Made by a program: the position numbers and the translations under genes. From assembly GCF_024641065.1 (NCBI RefSeq), contig NZ_JAHEDV010000001.1, forward strand, positions 248,001 to 312,000: a stretch of DNA of 64,000 nt, given 5' to 3'. The notes beneath the pieces are model-generated. The model was not told the DNA's origin. It was given only the letters and a program-made list of their open reading frames with translations, and did no database searches. Positions 52,787 to 62,470 of this stretch are shown here, one piece after another (the stretch's first letter is position 1; each line of letters starts with the position of its first letter). Origin of the DNA: Rhodoluna sp. (GTDB lineage Bacteria > Actinomycetota > Actinomycetes > Actinomycetales > Microbacteriaceae).

Positions 52787-53422
52787 TCATAACGAAATCA
52801 AATCTTTGATTCCGGAGTAAAGCTTGTCTCCAATTCCACTCACCTCGAGCAGGTCTTCTTTCTTTTTGAAGCCACCGTTGGCCTCCCGCCAATCAACCAG
52901 TCGGCCGGCTAATGCTGGCCCAACTCCCGGTAATCCCTCAAGTTCAGCGACAGAAGCCCGATTCAAATTGATGAGATTGTTTTGGTCACTATGTGCAACA
53001 CCTGCATTCGCCGTCTGCCCAACAACACCGATAAAGATTTGCTCACCGTCAGTTAATGCGCGCGCCAAATTGACACTGGACTGGTCTGCCAATGAGGTAA
53101 GCCCTCCGGCGGCAAATACGGAGTCAACAACTCTTGACCCTGCGTCGAGTTCATAAATGCCTGGGGATTTAACCGCACCAATGATGTGAATGAAAATTTT
53201 TGCTTGATTCACCACTTGTGCAGCTACCTGACCGTCAGCACTGACCATTTCACCGGATGGATCGGTATTTGGAATCGTTTGTTGGCCAGCTGAAGGAGTA
53301 CTCAAATTACTAATCACGAAAACTACGCTCGCTACTAATAAACCCAACGCGATTAAGAGCTTGCGGGATACAGGTCGAGAGCCTGCCAAAGCCTCAGATA
53401 TTGCGGTTCTCAACCAGTTCAT
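52787..53422 (-). CDS. comEA: ComEA-family helix-hairpin-helix DNA-binding protein
   Basis: N-terminal TM, SLBB-like VKSPGIYELDAGSRVVDSVFAAGG, HhH NLNRASVAELEGLPGVGPALAGRLVDWREANGGFKKKEDLLEVSGIG. Confidence 0.93.
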   Translation of the reverse strand: MNWLRTAISEALAGSRPVSRKLLIALGLLVASVVFVISNLSTPSAGQQTIPNTDPSGEMVSADGQVAAQVVNQAKIFIHIIGAVKSPGIYELDAGSRVVDSVFAAGGLTSLADQSSVNLARALTDGEQIFIGVVGQTANAGVAHSDQNNLINLNRASVAELEGLPGVGPALAGRLVDWREANGGFKKKEDLLEVSGIGDKLYSGIKDLISL

Positions 53423-53485
53423 TGCTTAAAAGTAGAGCGCCCTGCCAATAGGCAGGGCACTCAAATGCTAACTGTGGAAAACGAG

Positions 53486-55972
53486 CTATTTAGTAGCTAT
53501 GTTGACAAGCTTTGGAGCTCGAACAATGGTATTTACCACCGTTTTTTCTCCAATTGCACGAAGCACCGCATCAGATGACATTGCCTTGGCACGCAACTCA
53601 TCCTCAGTAATGTCGACAGCAACCTCAAACTTGTCTCGAAGTTTTCCGTCTACCTGAACAATTGCAACAACGCTACTTTCAACCAAAAGCGATAGATCAG
53701 CGTCGGGTAAACCAGCGAGTGCAACACCAGGCTCATAGCCCAACTTTTGCCACATGTCTTCAGCTGTGTAGGGAGCGAACAACGATAGAGACTTAGCCAC
53801 GATTTCGGCCGCCTCACGAACCGCCGGGTCTGCAGACCCAGCTTCACCGTCAATTGCTTTTCGAAGTGCGTTTACCAATTCCATGATTTTAGCTACACCA
53901 ACATTGAATTTGAAACCTTCAATGAGTGGCCCAAAATCACGCAAGAAAGTGTGCGTTGCCTTGCGAAGTTCACGGTTTCCGGTGGCAACTGCTACCCCAG
54001 GCTCGCTGGTAACGTCATTTGCTGCTCTCCAGGCTCGAGCCAAGAACTTGGCTGCGCCAGCTGGTGACACATCAGCCCAGTCGATGTCGTCTTCTGGTGG
54101 GCCAGCAAACGACATGGTGAGACGAACTGCATCCACACCGTGCTCATCTAGCTGTTCGCTCAGCGCAACGATGTTTCCGCGCGATTTTGACATCGCCGAA
54201 CCATTCATCAAAACCATGCCTTGGTTCAACAAGCGAGTGAACGGCTCTTCGAAGTCAATCTGACCAAGGTCATGAAGAACTTTGGTAATGAATCGGGCAT
54301 AAAGAAGATGCAAAATCGCATGAGTTACTCCGCCGACGTATTGGTCGACCGGCGCCCAAGCAGCAGCTTCATCTTTAGGAAAAGCTACTTCGGTTGAATT
54401 TGGTGACAAGAATCTCAAGAAATACCACGACGAATCCACGAAGGTATCCATGGTGTCAGTGTCACGCTGAGCCGCTCCGCCACACTTAGGGCAGGCAACA
54501 TTCAACCACTCGGTAGCTCCACCGAGCGGTGAGGTTCCCTTTGGCTTAAGGTCAAGCCCTTCGGCCGATGGAAGTTCAACTGGAAGTTGATCTTGCGGCA
54601 CCGGCACTTCTCCACAATTTGCGCAGTGGATGATCGGGATTGGAGTTCCCCAGTAGCGTTGACGAGAAATCAACCAGTCGCGAAGTCTAAAGTTTTTAGC
54701 TTTCTTGCCTTTGCCATCAGCCTCTAGAATCTCTGCGATTTTGTTGATTGCATCGGTTTTCGAAAGACCGTTTAGAGCACCAGAGTTGACCAAAACGCCC
54801 TCGCCAGTGGTTGCAACACCGGTTACAGCTGGGTCTTCTTCATCGGTGTCGACAACAACCTGAACAGGTAGCCCCATTGCCTTAGCAAAATCTAGGTCGC
54901 GCTGATCGTGCGCTGGCACGGCCATGATTGCGCCATGGCCATAGTCGGCCAAAACATAGTCAGAGGCAAAAATTGGCAGCTTCTCGCCATTGACCGGGTT
55001 GATAGCGAATCGGCCTAGATTCACGCCAGTCTTTGGTCGGTCAGTTGCCAGACGCTCAATGTCGTTCGACTGTTTGACCATTTCAAGATATGCCGCAAAC
55101 TCGGCACGGATGCTTTCGTCAGCACCAGCTACCAATTCGGTGGCAAGAGCACTGTCGGCAGCGACCACCATGAAAGTGGCACCAAACAAGGTGTCAGGAC
55201 GAGTGGTAAACACGGTTACCGGCTCGGTTCGACCCTCGATCACGAAGTCGACATCGGCACCGTATGAACGGCCGATCCAGTTGCGCTGCATTGAAAGAAC
55301 CTTTGACGGCCAGTTGCCCTCGAGGGTATCCAGGTCATCGAGTAGTCGGTCGGCATACTCAGTTACTTTGAAGTACCACTGGGTCAGCGCCTTCTTGGTG
55401 ACGACACTGTCGCATCGCTCACAAAGGCCCTGCACAACCTGCTCGTTGGCAAGCACAGTTTGGCAACTAGGGCACCAGTTCACATTTGAGTTTTTGCGAT
55501 ATGCAAGACCCTTGTTGTAGAACTCTAGGAACAACCACTGGTTCCAGCGGTAATAGATAGGGTCTGAAGTAACCAGCACGCGATCCCAGTCAAATGAACA
55601 GGCGTAGCGACGCATTGAAGATCGTTGCTGAGCAATGTTGTCGTAGGTCCAACCCTTTGGGTCTAGGCCACGCTTAATGGCAGCGTTTTCTGCTGGTAGA
55701 CCGAATGAGTCCCAACCGATTGGGTGCATGACGTTGAAGCCTTTTTGTACCCAGTAGCGCGAGATTACATCGCCAAGGGCATAAGCCTCTGCGTGACCCA
55801 TGTGAAGGTCGCCAGACGGGTAAGGAAACATGTCGAGCACATACTTCTTAGGGCGGGCATCGCCAGCGTTACCTGATGCAAAAGGTCGCAGTTCATCCCA
55901 GATTGGAAGCCATTTATCTTGGATGGCGGATACGTCGTATTCGCTCTCTGCAGGCGCGTTTTGCTCAGTCAT
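53486..55972 (-). CDS. leuS: Leucine--tRNA ligase
   Basis: [21 protein letters not shown] (HIGH), AMSKSRGN (KMSKS), editing domain [16 protein letters not shown]. Confidence 0.97.
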   Translation of the reverse strand: MTEQNAPAESEYDVSAIQDKWLPIWDELRPFASGNAGDARPKKYVLDMFPYPSGDLHMGHAEAYALGDVISRYWVQKGFNVMHPIGWDSFGLPAENAAIKRGLDPKGWTYDNIAQQRSSMRRYACSFDWDRVLVTSDPIYYRWNQWLFLEFYNKGLAYRKNSNVNWCPSCQTVLANEQVVQGLCERCDSVVTKKALTQWYFKVTEYADRLLDDLDTLEGNWPSKVLSMQRNWIGRSYGADVDFVIEGRTEPVTVFTTRPDTLFGATFMVVAADSALATELVAGADESIRAEFAAYLEMVKQSNDIERLATDRPKTGVNLGRFAINPVNGEKLPIFASDYVLADYGHGAIMAVPAHDQRDLDFAKAMGLPVQVVVDTDEEDPAVTGVATTGEGVLVNSGALNGLSKTDAINKIAEILEADGKGKKAKNFRLRDWLISRQRYWGTPIPIIHCANCGEVPVPQDQLPVELPSAEGLDLKPKGTSPLGGATEWLNVACPKCGGAAQRDTDTMDTFVDSSWYFLRFLSPNSTEVAFPKDEAAAWAPVDQYVGGVTHAILHLLYARFITKVLHDLGQIDFEEPFTRLLNQGMVLMNGSAMSKSRGNIVALSEQLDEHGVDAVRLTMSFAGPPEDDIDWADVSPAGAAKFLARAWRAANDVTSEPGVAVATGNRELRKATHTFLRDFGPLIEGFKFNVGVAKIMELVNALRKAIDGEAGSADPAVREAAEIVAKSLSLFAPYTAEDMWQKLGYEPGVALAGLPDADLSLLVESSVVAIVQVDGKLRDKFEVAVDITEDELRAKAMSSDAVLRAIGEKTVVNTIVRAPKLVNIATK

Positions 55973-56042
55973 TTACTCACTCTTCGAAGTCTTGAACTCA
56001 AAAACAGTTCTAAGGTTCAAGATTACCAAGTAGCCAAGCAAA

Positions 56043-57377
56043 TTAGGCCCAGGGGTCAACCGCATTCAACACCCGCAACAAGACCTGAGCCTTAAGTTGG
56101 GTTTCAGCAAGTTCGGCCTGGGGAACCGAGTCGCTAGTGATGCCGCCACCGACACCCAGCTTGGCAAACCCAGCCTTGAACACGAGCGTACGAATAACCA
56201 TGCCAAATTCGGCGCTGCCATCGACACCAACATAGCCAATTGCCCCCGAATACACTCCCCTAGGGCCAAGTTCTAATTCACGGATGATTTGCATCGCACG
56301 AATCTTCGGAGCACCGGTCATTGAACCACCCGGAAATGCCGCCTGAAGCACATCGCTGACGTCGAGATTTGGCTTCAGCTGCGCTTGCACGGTTGACACC
56401 AATTGGTGAACCGTTGCGTAGCTCTCGACCTCGAAGAGTTTGGTCACACTCACTGATTCGGCGAGCGCAACCCTCGATAGGTCATTGCGCATCAGATCTA
56501 CGATCATTAGGTTTTCAGCGCGCTCTTTTAGGTTTTCGCGCAATTCATCGGCAATAGCCTGATCTTCTACCTCTGCCGCTCCCCTGCCGCGTGTGCCTTT
56601 GATCGGCTTGGTGCTGATTAGACCATCTACACCAACCTGCAAAAACTGTTCTGGTGAGCTGCTGACCACCACGGTGTTAGCTAAACGAAGGTAGGCAGAA
56701 TAAGGCGCTGCGTTTATTTCTCTCAGTTTTAGAAAGGTATAAAGCGGGTCAGCCTGGGTTTCAATGGTCAACTCGTTTGTCAAGCAAATTTGATAAACGT
56801 CACCTGCCGCAATGTACTCTTGGGCCTTCTCAATCATGCGCAAGTAGTTATCGGGGCTGTGACGAAGTGCTACGCGGGCTGAAGACTGCCTTGACGCGTG
56901 TTTGACGCGATAAATCGACTGTTGCCCACCAACCAGAGTGAGCCTGAGCAGTGCTGCGTGGTGCCAATGGACAAAATCACTCTGGTTTGCAAAGAGACCG
57001 AGAAAATACATGCTCTTGGTCGAGTGATCAAAGACTATGGCTCTATCCACACGGATAAACCCAGTCTCGCCATTACCTTCGCTGTTGCCTTCGTAGTGAA
57101 GTGCACCAACAAGACCTGGTCTCCAACTGAACGGTAACTCGAGTGATTCAATCTCACTGGCTATACCTGCATACCCGTGCAGTGCCGCAGCCTCACCCAA
57201 TAGCTTCATGGGTTCATCGCCAAGTTGTTCAGCGGTTCCGGCCCCGATTACGCTGTAGGGCTCAGTGGGGTGAGTCTCACGATCTAACCAAAAGGCATAA
57301 GCCTCATCTGCATAGAACTGAACGAATACATCTGCAGGGCTGGCCCATCCGGCTAGGTGTGCAGAATAAAGATGCAT
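56043..57377 (-). CDS. pabB: Aminodeoxychorismate synthase component I / anthranilate synthase I-like
   Basis: AGDVYQICLTNELTIE, SSSPEQFL, PIKGTRGRG, NLMIVDLMRNDLSRV, FPGGSMTGAPKIRAMQII. Confidence 0.9.
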   Translation of the reverse strand: MHLYSAHLAGWASPADVFVQFYADEAYAFWLDRETHPTEPYSVIGAGTAEQLGDEPMKLLGEAAALHGYAGIASEIESLELPFSWRPGLVGALHYEGNSEGNGETGFIRVDRAIVFDHSTKSMYFLGLFANQSDFVHWHHAALLRLTLVGGQQSIYRVKHASRQSSARVALRHSPDNYLRMIEKAQEYIAAGDVYQICLTNELTIETQADPLYTFLKLREINAAPYSAYLRLANTVVVSSSPEQFLQVGVDGLISTKPIKGTRGRGAAEVEDQAIADELRENLKERAENLMIVDLMRNDLSRVALAESVSVTKLFEVESYATVHQLVSTVQAQLKPNLDVSDVLQAAFPGGSMTGAPKIRAMQIIRELELGPRGVYSGAIGYVGVDGSAEFGMVIRTLVFKAGFAKLGVGGGITSDSVPQAELAETQLKAQVLLRVLNAVDPWA

Positions 57378-57462
57378 TTCACTCCTAGTTCACTTTGTTC
57401 TCGGATGGGTTCGTAATCTAGATTAGACGCACTGCAGTTGATGACAGCTAGGAGGTGAGCAG

Positions 57463-58254
57463 ATGACCGATTTTGGCCAGTTCTTTTGTTTTCGCGATAA
57501 CCACCTCGAATTAGTAACCTCTGCCCCCGAATCTGAAGTTGAACTGCAGGTGGCCGACTCTTGGTTGGTTGAAGACGGTCGCGCTCGCCACATTCAAAGA
57601 CACTTTGATCGTTTCGGCCTTTGGGTGCAACAGGTGACACCTAACTGCTCTGACCAACTTGAAGCCTTTTACGCCGCTGTTCGCGAGGCTATTCCTAAAA
57701 CTGGGCGATGGTTTCCGCGCATCGAATTTCACGGCGAGGGCCAAAGCCCGCATCACTTGTATTTGCGGCTTCGCGAAGCCCCTGATCAGCTTGGCCCGAT
57801 TTCACTTTGGACCAACCCCGAAGCCGACCCACGCAAGCAGCCAACCGTTAAGGGGCCTGACCTGAGCCTTTGCCTGCAACTACGCCGTGCCGCCAAAATG
57901 CATGGCGCCGATGAAGCGGTTTTGCTTTCAGGCGACGGATACATCTCCGAAGGCGCCCTGAGTGCATTGGTCTGGTGGCGCGGAGATGTTCTCTGCGCGC
58001 CAGATTCTCAAACCGATTGGCTAGCCAGCATTACCCGGGATGAAATATTCGCAATTGCGGCTGAGATGGGCCTAGGCACCAGACTCGAGAAGGCAAAACC
58101 AGCTGATCTTGTCGGTTTAGAAATCTGGGCGCTTAGTTCGTTGCAGGGCATCAGAGTGGTTGAAAACTGGGTGAACCTAGGAGCTCCGGTTGGGCAAGCC
58201 AAACATTTTGACTCTTTTCAAAAGCGCCTCAGACTTCAAAGCACACTCATTTAG
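57463..58254 (+). CDS. Class IV aminotransferase, aminodeoxychorismate lyase-like
   Basis: VKGPDLSLCLQLRRAAKMHGADEAVLLSGDGYISEGALSALVWW; divergent from pabB. Confidence 0.8.
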   Translation: MTDFGQFFCFRDNHLELVTSAPESEVELQVADSWLVEDGRARHIQRHFDRFGLWVQQVTPNCSDQLEAFYAAVREAIPKTGRWFPRIEFHGEGQSPHHLYLRLREAPDQLGPISLWTNPEADPRKQPTVKGPDLSLCLQLRRAAKMHGADEAVLLSGDGYISEGALSALVWWRGDVLCAPDSQTDWLASITRDEIFAIAAEMGLGTRLEKAKPADLVGLEIWALSSLQGIRVVENWVNLGAPVGQAKHFDSFQKRLRLQSTLI

Positions 58255-58268
58255 GGCTCTAGCGCAAA

Positions 58269-59897
58269 TTAGAGATGCAAACTGCGGTTAGTAAGTGAAC
58301 CGAGTTCGCTATCGTGCGTGATGAGCAGTATGGTCTTTCCGCTACCCGCCTCAAGAAGTTCTTTCACCAATGGGGCAGCGGTTGCTCTATCTACGTTTGC
58401 CGTTGGTTCGTCCATGATCAAAACCTCAAAATTTGCCAAGAGGGCACGCGCAACTGCCAGTCGTTGAGCCTCTCCACCAGAGATGAATACCCCGCGTTCA
58501 CCAAGTTGGGTGTCTAATCCCTCACGTTGAACGAACATTTGCCAGAGACCAACTTTGACCAGCACTTTGACTAGTTCAGAATCTTGGGCTTCATTATTGG
58601 CCAAAACCAGGTTGTCTCTCACTGAGCCAATGAAAATAACTGGATTCTGTTCAATCAGACCAATAAGTTTTCGAACGGAGTCACTCGAAAAAATACTTGC
58701 TGGTTTGCCATTGATTAGATATTCACCCGCTGATGGAGCAAGAAATTTCACCAAAATATTTGCAATTGTGCTTTTGCCTGTTCCGCTGTTGCCATGCAAC
58801 AAAAGCTTCTCGCCGCGGGCCAGCTTTATGTTGAAACCCCTCAGCACGCTTGGGCCACCTGGATAATTCGCGGTAACACCGCGCAATTCAATCGATTGAA
58901 TCTTGTCTAATGTGAGCTCACCTTCGGGAACATCTAATTCGACAGGAATTTGGTGATCGATGAATCTTGAAAGACTTTTTGCTGCGGCTCGATAACGATT
59001 GAATGCCGATATCGCAGGCTGGGCAGCTTGCACAATTTCATAGACCGCCAATGGCAATAGCGCGAAAACGGCCAAAGTTACTCCTGGATTATGCCCCGAA
59101 TCCACAGACTTGGCGCCAAAATAGGCCATTCCAAATACTGAGATTCCAGAAAGTGCGCTAACTAATGATTGGCCGATACCGGCAGCCACGGCCGTGCGGT
59201 TCGCCTGAGCCGCAAGCCTGTGATCGGTACTTTTGATTTCTTCCAGCCTTTGCGGCAACCAACCATATGTTTGCAGGACTTCGAGTCGCTCAAGCGTGTC
59301 AATGCTTAGACTCACAAGTTCAGATTTTGTCTTGGCTGATGTTGAGTCAGCCCGAGCACTTGCCCACGCCGAGAGTGGAAAAGCGAGAAAAAAAGATGCA
59401 AGCAGCGTTGACAACAAAACCAGAGCCGCCGACGGAAGCAAAAGCATGACCCCAAATACGGCCAATATCGAGACAACCATCGACTGAACCACTGGGGCGA
59501 TGACGCGAATTGGCAAATTTTGCAACTCATCTACGTCGTTGACCAATCGTGAGATGGTCGCTCCTCGATCAGGCATTCCCGCCGGCGCAAATGGAATGAG
59601 TTTTTCTAAGATTCGGGGACGTTCAAGTTTCAACATCTTGAAAGCCGAATCGTGAAGAAGAATTCGCTCGGCATATCGACCGGCTGAACGGCCAACGGCA
59701 AAACCCCGAACTCCAACCACAGCAATTGAGAGATACATGATTGGTGGTTGTTCAGCTGCACGTGAAATTAACCAGGCAGATGTGGCAAGTAAGGCAACTG
59801 AAAAAATCGCCTGCAGAACTGCAACAAAAAGTCCGATTTTGAATTGCGAAGTCTTCGGCAACCCCATTAAGTATCTGGCGGTGACAACTTTAGACAT
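58269..59897 (-). CDS. cydC: Cytochrome bd assembly ABC transporter CydC
   Basis: LLHGNSGTGKSTIANILVKFLAPSAGEYLING, ISGGEAQRLAVARALLANFEVLIMDEPTANVD; third gene after cydBA; ATG at 59897 overlaps upstream stop. Confidence 0.9.
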   Translation of the reverse strand: MSKVVTARYLMGLPKTSQFKIGLFVAVLQAIFSVALLATSAWLISRAAEQPPIMYLSIAVVGVRGFAVGRSAGRYAERILLHDSAFKMLKLERPRILEKLIPFAPAGMPDRGATISRLVNDVDELQNLPIRVIAPVVQSMVVSILAVFGVMLLLPSAALVLLSTLLASFFLAFPLSAWASARADSTSAKTKSELVSLSIDTLERLEVLQTYGWLPQRLEEIKSTDHRLAAQANRTAVAAGIGQSLVSALSGISVFGMAYFGAKSVDSGHNPGVTLAVFALLPLAVYEIVQAAQPAISAFNRYRAAAKSLSRFIDHQIPVELDVPEGELTLDKIQSIELRGVTANYPGGPSVLRGFNIKLARGEKLLLHGNSGTGKSTIANILVKFLAPSAGEYLINGKPASIFSSDSVRKLIGLIEQNPVIFIGSVRDNLVLANNEAQDSELVKVLVKVGLWQMFVQREGLDTQLGERGVFISGGEAQRLAVARALLANFEVLIMDEPTANVDRATAAPLVKELLEAGSGKTILLITHDSELGSLTNRSLHL

Positions 59898-61410
59898 TGG
59901 CCACCTCAATTTTTTGATCTGCAGCATCAATCAAAAGTTGTTGATGAGAGATTGCAACAACCGTGCAGCCGTTTTTTGCAAACTTTTTCAAGGATTGAAC
60001 CACGATTTTGGCGCGAGTTTCATCCAAGGCTGAAATCGGCTCATCTACAAATAACTGATGGGCTGAAGTTGTCAAGATTCTGTAAAAAGCTCTGGCAAGG
60101 CAAATTCGCTGCGCTTGACCTCCAGAGACTTGAGAACCAGCGACACCTACTTGGTCTTCGGCTTCTAAATCATCGATTGCAGCCATTTCGATGGCCTTTG
60201 ACAAAGCTGTGCGATCAATTGGTGCCGGTCCAGTGATGTTGAGTGTGACAGTTGTGTCAAAGAGCACCGGCTGCTGAGCCACCCAGGCAAAATCATCTGC
60301 TTTGCCATCAAAAAACGCTGTGTCTAATCCCAAAAAATCGCGAATCATTGAGGTTTTTCCCGCCCCAGATGGCCCCGTAATAACCGTTAACCTTGCTGGA
60401 GCGAAATCGAATTGTGTGAGCCCAGGATTATTCTGACTTTGCGAGGTGAGGAGATTTGCCTCATCTATTATGTTCAGGATTGAATCAGCGGCGGCAACAC
60501 CCTCGGCGGAAGCATGAAAGTTTGCTCCGACCTGCCTAATCGGCAAAAAGGCTTCTGGTGCCAAAATCAGAACATAAAGTCCAATCAAAAGCGAGAGTTC
60601 ACCGTTTACCAAACGAAGCCCAATCGCTACGGCGATCATCGCAACCGACAAACTACTTAGTAGTTCAAGAGCGAACCCCGAAAGAAACGAAACTCGAAGT
60701 ACCTTCATTGTTCGAATCCGATAGTTGTCGCTCACAGATGACATGGTTTCAATCTGAGCATTCGCCCGTCCAAAAATTCGCAATGTGCTTAGCCCTCGCA
60801 TCACCTCCAAGAAGTGGCCGGATAGACGGTTTAACGCTTCAAGCTGCTTTAGCTGAGCCGCCTTCGTTGCCCAACCGATGAGAACCATAAAAACAGGAAT
60901 CAAAGGAAGCGTTATCAACAGCGTTATTCCACTAATGAAATCAGCTGACCAGATCAAAACTATGAAAACTGGAGTGATCAGGGCGGTATAGATAAGTTGT
61001 GGGAGGTATTTCGAGAAATAGGCATTGAGAGCGTCAATTCCTGTTGTGGCCAGGCTATTTAGCTCAGCTATTTTGCGATTGGCAAGCCAACCTGGACCGA
61101 GCTTCGAAACTGCATCATAAAATTTTGACCGCAACTCGAGCTTGACATTATTGGCCGCTCGTTGCGCCATAAATTCTTGAAGCCAAATAATTCCGGCACG
61201 GATAAGCGCTGAGCCAAGCACCCACCACAGGGCTCCAATTGAACTTTCAATTGTTGCCTGTTCGATAAAAATCGAACTGATGAAACAAGACAATTGCCAT
61301 GCGAAAACTACAGTCGAAGAGCTTGAAAGTATGGCAAGGGCGACCACGCCGGCTATAAACCGACGGGCCGCCCCTGCTTCCCGAATTAATCGGGGGTCTA
61401 AAGGTTTGAT
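59890..61410 (-). CDS. cydD: Cytochrome bd assembly ABC transporter CydD (start codon uncertain; ORF track starts at GTG 61347)
   Basis: VITGPSGAGKTSMIRDFLGLD, VSGGQAQRICLARAFY, LFVDEPISALDE; conserved-looking N-term KPLDPRLIREAGAARRFIAG encoded upstream of GTG 61347. Confidence 0.85.
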   Translation of the reverse strand: MKPLDPRLIREAGAARRFIAGVVALAILSSSSTVVFAWQLSCFISSIFIEQATIESSIGALWWVLGSALIRAGIIWLQEFMAQRAANNVKLELRSKFYDAVSKLGPGWLANRKIAELNSLATTGIDALNAYFSKYLPQLIYTALITPVFIVLIWSADFISGITLLITLPLIPVFMVLIGWATKAAQLKQLEALNRLSGHFLEVMRGLSTLRIFGRANAQIETMSSVSDNYRIRTMKVLRVSFLSGFALELLSSLSVAMIAVAIGLRLVNGELSLLIGLYVLILAPEAFLPIRQVGANFHASAEGVAAADSILNIIDEANLLTSQSQNNPGLTQFDFAPARLTVITGPSGAGKTSMIRDFLGLDTAFFDGKADDFAWVAQQPVLFDTTVTLNITGPAPIDRTALSKAIEMAAIDDLEAEDQVGVAGSQVSGGQAQRICLARAFYRILTTSAHQLFVDEPISALDETRAKIVVQSLKKFAKNGCTVVAISHQQLLIDAADQKIEVANV

Positions 61411-61429
61411 AGTGAACTATCCCCTGCTT

Positions 61430-62449
61430 TTAGTGTGAATGAGCCGGAATGGACTTTCGGCTTACTCGTTTCTTGAAAACCCAGTAAGTCCATCCTTGGT
61501 AGAGAAGAACTAGAGGAATCATAAACACGGCAACCCAAGTCATCACTGTAAGTGTGTACTGACTCGATGAAGCATTCTCAATGGTTAGGCTGTACGCCGC
61601 ATTGGTGCTTGAAGGAAACACATTCGGGAATAGCGAGGCAAATAGGCTGCCCACAGCGGTCACGATGGTAAGTACCAGCAGGCTGAAAGCAATTCCTTCG
61701 CGATTCATAAAGTTTGCAAATAAACCAGCAATCAGGCTAACTGCAGCCAGTGCAGCAAGAATGAATCCAAGCACACTGAAATGGGCGACTAAAGTCCACA
61801 CCAAGAATCCCGCTGCCAACAATGTCGTAACTACACCAACCTTGGTGGCCAAAGCTCTAGCACGCACTTTGATTTCACCCTCAGTTTTCAAGGTTATGAA
61901 GATAAGCCCGTGAGTCCAAAAGAGAGTCAAGGTTACGAACCCACCAAGCAATCCGTATGGGTTTAGCAGCGTAAATAGAGTCCCCGTGTATACATGATCA
62001 ATGTTTAGCGGCACACCCTGAACGATGTTGGCAAATGCAACGCCCCATAGCAAAGCTGGCAGCGCCGAACCAACCACAATCATCCAATCAAAAGTCGCCT
62101 TCCAACGAACCTCGTTTGCCCCGATTGTGTGGCCTTTTCCGCGGTATTCAAACGCCACACCGCGTGCAATAAGTGCAGCCAGAATCAACAGAAGAGGCAG
62201 GTAGAAACCGCTAAATAGCGAGGCATACCACTCAGGGAAAGCCGCAAACAAGCTCGCACCTGCAACGATTACCCAGGTTTCATTTAGGTCCCAAACCGGA
62301 CCAATGGTGTTGATAAGGACTCGACGATCGGTGTCATCTTTGCCGAGGAACGGTAACGACATACCAACGCCGAAATCAAAGCCATCGAGCACAAAGTATC
62401 CGATGAACAAGAAACCGACGATTAGGAACCAAATTTCATTGAGTTGCAT
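61430..62449 (-). CDS. cydB: Cytochrome bd ubiquinol oxidase subunit II
   Basis: EIWFLIVGFLFIGYFVLDGFDFGVGMSLPFLGKDDTDRRVLINTIGPVWDLNETWVIVAGASLFAAFPEWYA. Confidence 0.97.
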   Translation of the reverse strand: MQLNEIWFLIVGFLFIGYFVLDGFDFGVGMSLPFLGKDDTDRRVLINTIGPVWDLNETWVIVAGASLFAAFPEWYASLFSGFYLPLLLILAALIARGVAFEYRGKGHTIGANEVRWKATFDWMIVVGSALPALLWGVAFANIVQGVPLNIDHVYTGTLFTLLNPYGLLGGFVTLTLFWTHGLIFITLKTEGEIKVRARALATKVGVVTTLLAAGFLVWTLVAHFSVLGFILAALAAVSLIAGLFANFMNREGIAFSLLVLTIVTAVGSLFASLFPNVFPSSTNAAYSLTIENASSSQYTLTVMTWVAVFMIPLVLLYQGWTYWVFKKRVSRKSIPAHSH

Positions 62450-62470
62450 TTTGTTATCTCCTATCGATTT

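Noticed and set aside
54990-55520. 176-aa + strand ORF
   Set aside because: Antisense to leuS; low-complexity Arg/Ser-rich translation.
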